Positions 49,501 to 58,500 of a stretch of DNA of 64,000 nucleotides are shown one piece after another (the stretch's first letter is position 1; each line of letters starts with the position of its first letter). The notes under the pieces were generated by a model. That model saw nothing but the letters and a program-made list of their open reading frames with translations, did not search any database and was not told the DNA's origin. This DNA comes from Adenanthera pavonina (Eukaryota; Streptophyta; Magnoliopsida; Fabales; Fabaceae). The position numbers and the translations under genes were made by a program. The stretch covers positions 22,356,001 through 22,420,000 of the forward strand of contig JAIVEN010000022.1 of assembly GCA_026686845.1 (NCBI GenBank), read 5' to 3'.

Positions 49501-52500
49501 TCTTTGGTCATCTCTGGGGGGAGGCAATGACGGTGGGATTTCTTGCACCAATACTCCGAACGCCAACATCCCTATCACTACAACTCTGAATATCAACATT
49601 CCTCTTTGGTCGGGCATGCTACAGTTTGGCTTCTTCACGAGTTAAGCCAATGCTCAATACGTGAGTCCAACAAAACAAACGAAATTGGAGTTTCCAAAGT
49701 TTGATGTTGATGATTTTAGAGGATGGGCTTTCTGGTGCAAACAATTTTTTGAGATCGATGAAACTCCACTAGAGCATCGTATCTGTATTATTAGCATTCA
49801 CCTGGAGGGATGGGTGCTATAATGGCATCAAGCATACATGAGAGGAAAACTTCTATCTAAAGTGGCATGGGTAGAGTATATGGACGCCATGTCTAATAGA
49901 TCCAATGGTTGAGCTTGTGATGTTGAAGCAGATTGGGTTAGTTTCTGAATTCCAAGAATAGTTCTAACAACTTGCTCATGTTGATATCTCTAACGCGGTG
50001 GCTCTTAGTTGTTTCTTGGGCAACCTCAAACCAAAGGTTGAAGCACTGATACGAATGTTTAAGCCCACTTCTCTTCTTAGTGCTATGTACCTTGTGAAGA
50101 TGCAAGAACTCACTACTCTTCTTGATTCCACTCATGCTACTCAACCAGCGAAGAAGGTAAGTAGTTCTGCCACTTTGTTAGCAGCATTGGTGACTTTCTA
50201 TCCAAACAATCGGGCAAATATGGGTACCTTGAGATAGACACAAGGTGCTTCAAGGAGTGTTGCTCTTTCTCAATCTTCTAGAACCTTGAAGCATACTTCT
50301 ACAGGTCAAAAACCTAGCCAAAATCCATTTCAACAATTGAGTAAAAAAGAGGTTGAAGAGAGATGGAAGAAGGGTTTGTGTTTTTCGTGTGTGGAGGAGT
50401 TCTTCCTTGGCCACAAGTGGTTTGCTCAATCTCAACTATTCATGATAGTTAATGCTGTGGAAGAAGAGGAGGAAGTAGTTTAGGATTGTGAAGATCAAGG
50501 GGAGACTCCAGAAGAAGCAACTCTCAATGCTCTTGAAGATGATGAACATTCGTCCCTTTTGGTACCTAGTTATATTAAAAAATAGTTGGCTATACTGTTA
50601 GTAGACAATGGTAGTTCACACAATTTTAGTAACATAGCTGTTGTCAAACGATTGGGACTCAAACCCAAGTACACTACCTGAGGCCTTTTAGTGAAACTAG
50701 CTGATGGTCATCGGGGTATGAGTAAACTAGGTTTGTGAAAGGCTCTCTTGGAAGATGGGTGGAGCTTTAGTTATTGCTAATTTTTATGTGCTGGACTTAC
50801 CTTATTATGATGCAGTGTTGGGGGTTCACTGGCTTAGGACCTTGGGATGTTTTATGTTAGATCTCCAGGATAAATTGGTGATTTTCTGGATTCAAGGCCA
50901 TCAATATGAGGTTCAGGGGGTAAAGGGTAACAACAGTAGGCTTGAAGAGAGTTGGACAAAGACAAGAACCTTGCCTTCATCCTCATTGTTTGTCCTTCAG
51001 ATCACTGATGCTGCATCAGAATGCTGCATCAAACAATGTAATTCCCCTGCAATTACAAGAAACAGTAGATAACCGGGTTAAGCAACTGGAATTAGAGGCT
51101 GTATTGGGTGAATACAAGGATGTTTTCATGGAAACAATGGGGTTGCCACCGTCAGGAGCATGTGACCACGCTATCAATTTGAAGGAGGACAAGCCAATAT
51201 GCCTCCAACACTATAAGCATGGTCCGGTGCAAAAGGACATCATGGAATCCTTGGTGAAAGAGATGATACAGCTGGGTATTGTGAGGCCGAGCAACAGTTC
51301 TCTCACTTCTTTGGTGATTCTAGTGAGGAAGAAAGATGGTTAATGGCGTTTTTGTGTGGACTATCGAAGACTAAACCAACAAACACTCAAGACTAAGTTT
51401 CCAATTCTGGTTATAGAAGAATTGTTGGATGATCTTCATGGAGCTGTTTTTTTTCTCCAAATTGGACTTTCATGCAGGGTACTACCAGATCTTAATGAGG
51501 CCTAGCCATGTACACAACACCACTTTTCACATACACAAATGGTTGTATGGGTTCTTGGTGATGCCCTTTGGCCTCACTAATACTCCAATAACGTTTCAAA
51601 GTTTGATTAATTATATCTTCAAGTCTTATTTGAGGAATTTTATTCTGGTATTTTTTGATGACATCCTTGTGTATAGCAAGTGTTGGAGTGACCTTTGTAG
51701 CATCTCAAGGTTACATTATAGGTTTTGTGTGACAATACCTTGTATGCAAAACGGTCTAAGTACATCTTTGCTGCAGAGAAATTGGATTATTTGGGCCATT
51801 TGATTTCAAAGAAGGGGATTGAAGCAGTCCCTAAGAAGATTGAAGCAATGAGGTCTTGGCGGTTTCTACAACTATCAAGGCTTTGTGTGGGATTTTAGGA
51901 CTCACAGGATATTACAGGTGACTTGTTCAGAATTATGGCATTATTGCAAAACCCTAACAGCCTTACTTAAGAAGAGTCCATCTTTCAAATGGACTAAAGA
52001 GGCTCAAGTAGATTTTGAGAGATTAATGGAGGCTATGTCCACAACACTAGTTTTATCCTTGCCAGATTTTTCGAAAACATTTACTTTAGAAATGGATGCT
52101 TCTAATGTGGGCTTTGGTGTTGTGCTAACACAAGAAGGACATCCTATAGCATATGCAAGCAAGGCTCTTAGTCCCCATAAAAGGTATCTGTCAGCATATG
52201 ATAAGGAATTGATTGCTATTGTGTCTGCAGTGAAACAGTGGCATCAATATCTGTTTGGTTGGCTGTTTGTAATCAAAACTGATCATTTGCCAATCAAGCA
52301 CATTTTAGAGCATAAAACAGTATCACCAGAGCAAAACAAATGGGTTCATAAGTTATGGGGATTGGAGTATACCATTGAGTACAAGAAGGGACAAGATAAT
52401 ATGGTTGCCAATGCTCTCTCGAGAAGAGGACACATGGAATCTAAATCAAATGCTCAATGCTATGCAATTATCTTTATTGTGTTTAGTCTCCATAATCGGG

Positions 52501-55500
52501 TCAAGGAGTCGTGGGTACAAGATGACTCCTTAAAGAAGTTGGTCAAGGATATGGACACAAGCCCTGATTCTCACCCAAAATTCACTTGGCAGCATCAGTT
52601 GTTGAAATGAAAAGTTAAATTGGTAGTGAGAAATAATGCTGCTTTAAAGAAGGAATTGTTGTAGCACTTTCATGCAGATCCTTCGGGAGGACATTCAGGA
52701 GGTCAGGTTACATATAAACGCATAGCTGCAGTCTTTATTGAAAAGGATTAGCAAAAGACATCGGGAAATTTGTAAGAGAATGTGCAGTCTGCCAGAGACA
52801 CGACTGAAAATGTTGCAACCTTGGGGGTACCTCCAACCATTACCAATTCTAGTTCATGTGTGGACTGATCTGAGTATGGATTTCATCACTGGCCTGCCTA
52901 ATTCTCATAGGAAAACTATGATATTGGTGGTGGTAGATCGTTTAAGCAAAGCTGCACACTTCATGGCCTCGAAACACCTTTATTCAGCAGTTGATGTGGC
53001 TCAGATTTTTATGGATAACGTTGTCAAATTACACAGATTTCCTCAAAGTATAGTGAGGGATAGAGATCCAATTTTTTGTGGGCGTTTTTGGCAGGAATTA
53101 CTGAAGCCTCAACAGGTCAAATTGCTTTATTCATCGGAATTTCATCCCCAAATGGACGGTCAAATGGAGGTGCTGAACAGGTCTCTTGAATGCTATCTTT
53201 GGTGCATGACCTCAGATCACTCGAAACAATGGGTTAAATGGTTATCTCTAGCTGAATACTGGCACAACGCATCATACTGTTCATCAATTGTTATGTCCCT
53301 ATTTGAGGCAGTTTATGGAGTCAAGCAACCACTTCATCTACCCTGCTTGGCAGGAGATTCAAGCAATGACATGATTGATCATAGTTGCTTGGATAGGGAG
53401 GTTACAATTTAGTTGCTCAAACGGAATTTAGCTAAAGCACAGAACCATATGGTGCAGATAGCTAATGCTAATAGGACTGAAAGGGAATTCCAAGTAGGGG
53501 ATTCGGTTTACCTCAAGTTGCAACCCTTCAAGAGGAATGTGCTGAACAATTCTGTGCTGCACAAATTACCTCTGAGGTACTTTGGTCCTTATTGGGTGTT
53601 GCAGTGAATTGGTCAAGTTGCTTACAAACTGGAGTTACTTGAAAACACACGAATTCACCCAGTATTTCATGTGTCCAAGTTAAAGAAGCACTTAGGTGAA
53701 GGGATTACTAGTTCTTCAACTCTTTCTATGACTAATACTGAAGGCAATTTCACTATTGAACCTGGGGTGATTTTGGCAAGAAAAAGTGTGCAACGTGGAC
53801 ACTTACCAGTAACCAGGTATTAGTGAAATGGAAAGGGCTAATGGAAGACACAACTTGGGAAGACCTTGCTACTGTTCGGAATCAGTTTCCAGAATTTGAC
53901 ACTAGTGCTTCTTGAGGACAAGGAGAAACTATAGGGGAAGGGAGTGTTTGTTATGTTATTTGCATTTTCTTTAAGTTGCTATGTCGTTCTATTATTGTCT
54001 GTATATGCTTTTGACTGTTGACTGATGAGCTGGCTAGTGGCTCAGATGCTAGGTGTCTTAGTTGATGTTATATGTTTTGGTTGGTGGGTCCCTAGGTCTG
54101 TGTATATGATGTGAGGAACCCTTTTTGGAATGAATCAGACCAATCATTTTGTGAATACAGAAAATTCCATGTCAAATGTACTTTGAAACATTACATGAAT
54201 CCACTTATTTAATGAAGGACCTTTCTGTAGAACTAGTCAGCATCTCAGCAAGGTGTCTGCAGATCCATACGTAATATAGAAGGAGTATTGCATTCTTAAA
54301 ATTTTTTTTCATTGATTATTAAAATGAACTTCGATGTGTTCCATTGAAGTTATTTTACTTTTTCAAGTATGTAGGGTTTTTATAGTTTTGGTATGCTTTA
54401 GGCTGCAGTTAAAAAGTCTGCCATGGACAATTTATCGCCTGGGTCAACAAAAGAAGTCAAGATTGGGAAGAACAGCAGCATCATTAAGGAAGACGTGGTA
54501 TGATATTTTATTTGATATTTGAAGCTATTTACGTTTTACTGCCTCCTCCCCGCTTCACAAGTTAGATAGGCAGCTATAGATCTGGAAAAAATATAGAAGC
54601 TGATTTTTTCCTTCCTAATATTGATGATTGAATCAACATCTATCTAGTTCATTGAATATTACTTGTAATGATTTTTTCCTTCCTAATATTGATGATTGAA
54701 TCAACATCTATCTAGTTCATTGAATATTACTAGTAGTTTTTCTTTTTAAAAAAATTGTTTTTCGGTATGTAATATTTTGATAGTTTTTGGTATGTTTTAG
54801 GTTGCAGTTGACAAGTCTATGGTGGATGTTGTACCAGCTGGGCAGACAAAGGAAGTAAAGATTGGGGAAAACAGCAATGGCATTAGGAAAGAGCCAGTAT
54901 GAAATTTCATATCATGTTTGAAACTGTTAATATTATGCCCCCTTCCTCCCTTCGAAGTCAAAAGAAACTTTAATGTAAATAAAAAAAAAAAACGAATATT
55001 TATGCATTATTGCCTTCTTTTTCCTCTTCAGGGGAGGTGGTTTGCACGCCATTTCTTCAGTTTGGAATATTGTGTAATACACTGCATTTACAGTTTCCCA
55101 TATGATTGATCATAGATGAATTCTGAATTTCTGATTGGTTTGTAATTCCTACAGTGCTATACAGATCCGGTGAATGAATATCCTTCCAAGAGGGATGCAT
55201 TGCACAATATTGAGTTAGGGGATGTGAGCACATGTCTGTTTAAACCAAACAAAAGACAAAGCCAAGATGAAGACATGTCCACTGTGAGCCTTATTTGCTG
55301 GTTAATATGGATACTATGCGACTATTATTACTTTTATTGATTATTCTAATTCGTATCCCTTTTACTAGTGGTTCTCAATCCCGAGTCATAACAATTGAGT
55401 GATTACAAAGAGGGAGAAAGATTCTTCAATACATCAGCAATATCTTGAGACTGTTTAAACGACAATTTATGCTTGTGAGAAAAATTAATTAGCTTGGATC

Positions 55501-58500
55501 TATCTTCAAAATACTGGCATACTTGTTATTTTGGTTTCCATATCTAGCATATACAATTTTTTAGGATGATCGTTCTGCTAATCTCCTGACCTTGATATCT
55601 TTTTTCTTTTCATAGTATTGATTGTTGATTAAACCTTTGTCTAGTTCATTGAATATTACTAGATGTTATGTTTGAAAAATTACATAAATGTTTAGGTTGC
55701 AGTTGAGAATTCTAATGCAGATGATTTACAACCTGGGTCTACAAAAGAAGTTGAGATGATAATGGAAGATCCAGTATGAAATTTCTTTTTTTTTTTTCTC
55801 CATAATATTGATTATTGACTGAACCTTTGTTTAATCTGCTGAGCATTACTAGAAGTCTGCCAAAATTGTTATTCAGTGTGTAGGTTTTTTTTTTTTAAGC
55901 GGTTTTGCAATGTTTTAGGTTACAATTGAGAAGTCTGTAGTGGATGATTTACCTCCTGGGTGGACTAAAGAAGTCAAGATTAGGAAGGACAGAAGTGGCA
56001 TTAGGAAAGACCCGGTATGAAATTTGATTAGTGTCTGGTATTGTTTGTTTTGCACCCGTCCCTGACTCCAGTCGACTGTATTTACAGTTTTAGATATGCT
56101 TAATGTGTAAATAAATTCTGATTGGTTTGTAATTTCTGCAGTACTATATAGATCCAGTGAGTGGGTATGCATTCTTTTCCAAGAAGGATGCATTGCGCTA
56201 TATTGAGTCAGGAGATATAACTAAATGTCGGATGAAACCACAAAAAAGACAAGTCCAAGATGAAGACAATTCCACTGTAATTTTTCTTTGCTGGTTAATA
56301 TTAATACTATGTTACTAGTATTGATTTTATTGATTATTCAAATTCATATCCTTTTCCTAGTGGTTCTCAATTGAAACTCCTGACAATCTAGCTATTACAA
56401 AGAGGGAGAAAGATCATTCAATCACATCATGGATATCTTGAGACTTTTTGAAACAACATTTTATTTGTGTGAAAAATATTAATTAGTTTTTTTTTTGGCC
56501 AAAAGAAAATTATTAATTAGTTTTGAACTGTCTTCAAAATAGTGGTGTGCTTCTTTGAATTTGAGTTTCTAGATCTAACTTATGCGACTTTTCAGTGGAT
56601 GATCTTTCTGCTAATCTGCTGAAGTATGTTCTTTTTCTTTTTGTTATTCTTTTTATTATTTAGTAGGAAAAATTAAATTTATGTTGGTGATTTGTTAATA
56701 GTATCAAATTCAAGAATATTAAACTTGTTCCATTTATTGACAACATTGCCTCACCCCTGGTATCGGCCAGTGATACCTCTTGTTCCTTAGTAGTATACCA
56801 TTTTACTTCATGTCTTCTACACATAGGTTTGTATGGTCTGTATCTTGCTAGCAATTGAAACAAAATAATAAACTTCGGATATGGATATTTGAGTGAGAAT
56901 AATTTAAAATTTTCATTTTTGTTTTGTCCACTCCAGCTATCATCTACAGCCAAAAGACAGAAACTAAAGCAGCCTGCAACTAAAAGGCAGCTTTTTGTAG
57001 GTACATCACAATGACAATATTTGGTCTTGATTGATCAACTGTGCCACAAGTTTATCCAAACTCGAATATACCTTTCATGGCTAAAACTTTGTCCTATATA
57101 TTTAAAACTTATTTTATTCAGGCAAAAAGATATCTGAAAAAAACAGCATAGAATTCTGTGACACCAAGTGTTCAGAAGAAGGGCACAATCTGAAGGTGGA
57201 CAATGCTGAAACTGCGGTGAAGATGCATTCACCAGAGGATGCAGCCTCAAACACTCCAGAAATGAACAAAATTTCAGATCCAGGTACTTAACCACTGTAA
57301 AAAATTGTATGGTTTAAAAAAACAAATTTGTTCTTCTGAATCTGAACTTTTACTTAACTCATGCAGCTCATGTGCAAGAAAAGAATTATGTTCTGAGTGT
57401 GATGAAGAATGCTGAGGAAAAGAATCACAGTAGCCCTAGCATATCCAACAAGAAAGGGTTGAATGTGCCTCACAGATTTTCAAGACGACTTGCTGGAGTT
57501 AGACCTGACCAGGTGTCTGATCCTGATAACATGATCAATGAACAGACTCTTCTAGTTCCAAAGAGAAGCTTGAGGAAAAGTAGAACCACTCTAGATGTTG
57601 GTTCAGTGAATGTATTGTCTCAACAGCTCAATTTTGTCCCAAAAGTTGAGCACGTGCATAAAATACCAGGAGAGTTACTAAACAAAAGCAACAAAATTTC
57701 TGAAGGCAAAGGAGACTTCAGTGAGCAACCACATCACAATTCTCTATGCAATGATTATAACTCACCCAGCCTGAAGGGTGCCACAAAGACTACAGGTGAC
57801 TTACCAGTTCTGAGTATTTCTCATATTGGTATTCACTAGACTTCTGAAACATATCTCCTAAAAGAAAACAAATTGAATGCAGGTGAGATTGGAAAAGTAG
57901 GTGCAGAAGAAAACAAATCCAGTAATAAGAAAGTTTATAACATTCCTCATCGGGCTTCAAAACGACTTGCTGGCTTTGAACCTGATATTACCAACTCCAT
58001 GTTAAATGACAAGCCTCCTGAATACAAGGGTAAAAAGTCTAAAGCTGAGGTCAATGCAGAATCATGTCAAATTGAGGGTATTCCACCCAAAACTTGTGAA
58101 CAACAGGACAAGCTTGGAGATGGACAATTGGATGATGAGAAGCCAGAACCTCAACTATCTTTTGCATTTCACTATTCTTGGTCTGATCCATCTGTGGAAT
58201 TTGCAATCAACACCCTCATGGGTGCATTACCAGTTGAGGATTCAACTGATAAGGGACCTGCACTGGTTCCTGAAACAGATGTGGTTGAGAAAACCAGATT
58301 GTCCCAGAGTGTTATAGAAGGTAAGGGGCCTGTTTTGGCTCCTGAAACAGATGTGGTTGATAAAACTAAATTGTCTGAGAGTGTTAAAGAAGAAGGTAAG
58401 GAGCCTGTTTTGGTTCCTGAAACAGTTGTGGTTGATAAAACTAAGTTGTCCAAGAGTGTTACAGAAGGTGAGGGGCCTGTGTTGATTCCTGAAACAGATG

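Larger units (their letters stand above)
49021..54142 (+). mobile_element. Ty3/gypsy chromovirus in the large intron, inactive
   Basis: Two 194-bp LTRs (49021-49214 and 53949-54142) begin TGTTATGTTATTTG and end AGACCA, differing at roughly 11% of positions by eye. Between them on the plus strand are gag, protease, RT, RNase H, integrase and a C-terminal chromodomain: the gypsy order of a chromovirus. The PPT AGGGGAAGGGAG is at 53933-53944. The primer site after the left LTR is unrecognisable. The flanks (TCAAA and ATCAT) do not match. Very short LTRs suggest the Reina group, but that is not certain. It lies in the same direction as its host gene, MBD13, between coding exons 46440-46541 and 54402-54497. 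Confidence 0.9.

Noticed and set aside
49130..49638. Three overlapping minus-strand frames of 80-96 codons
   Set aside because: They are antisense to decayed chromovirus gag and show no family signature.
50942..51072. Two overlapping plus-strand frames in the chromovirus
   Set aside because: Only the frame containing the AVLGEYKDVF segment matches the protease-RT linker; the other is its shadow.
49011..54150. Search for a target duplication of the chromovirus
   Set aside because: The flanks TCAAA and ATCAT do not match at any nearby offset I tried, so no duplication is claimed.
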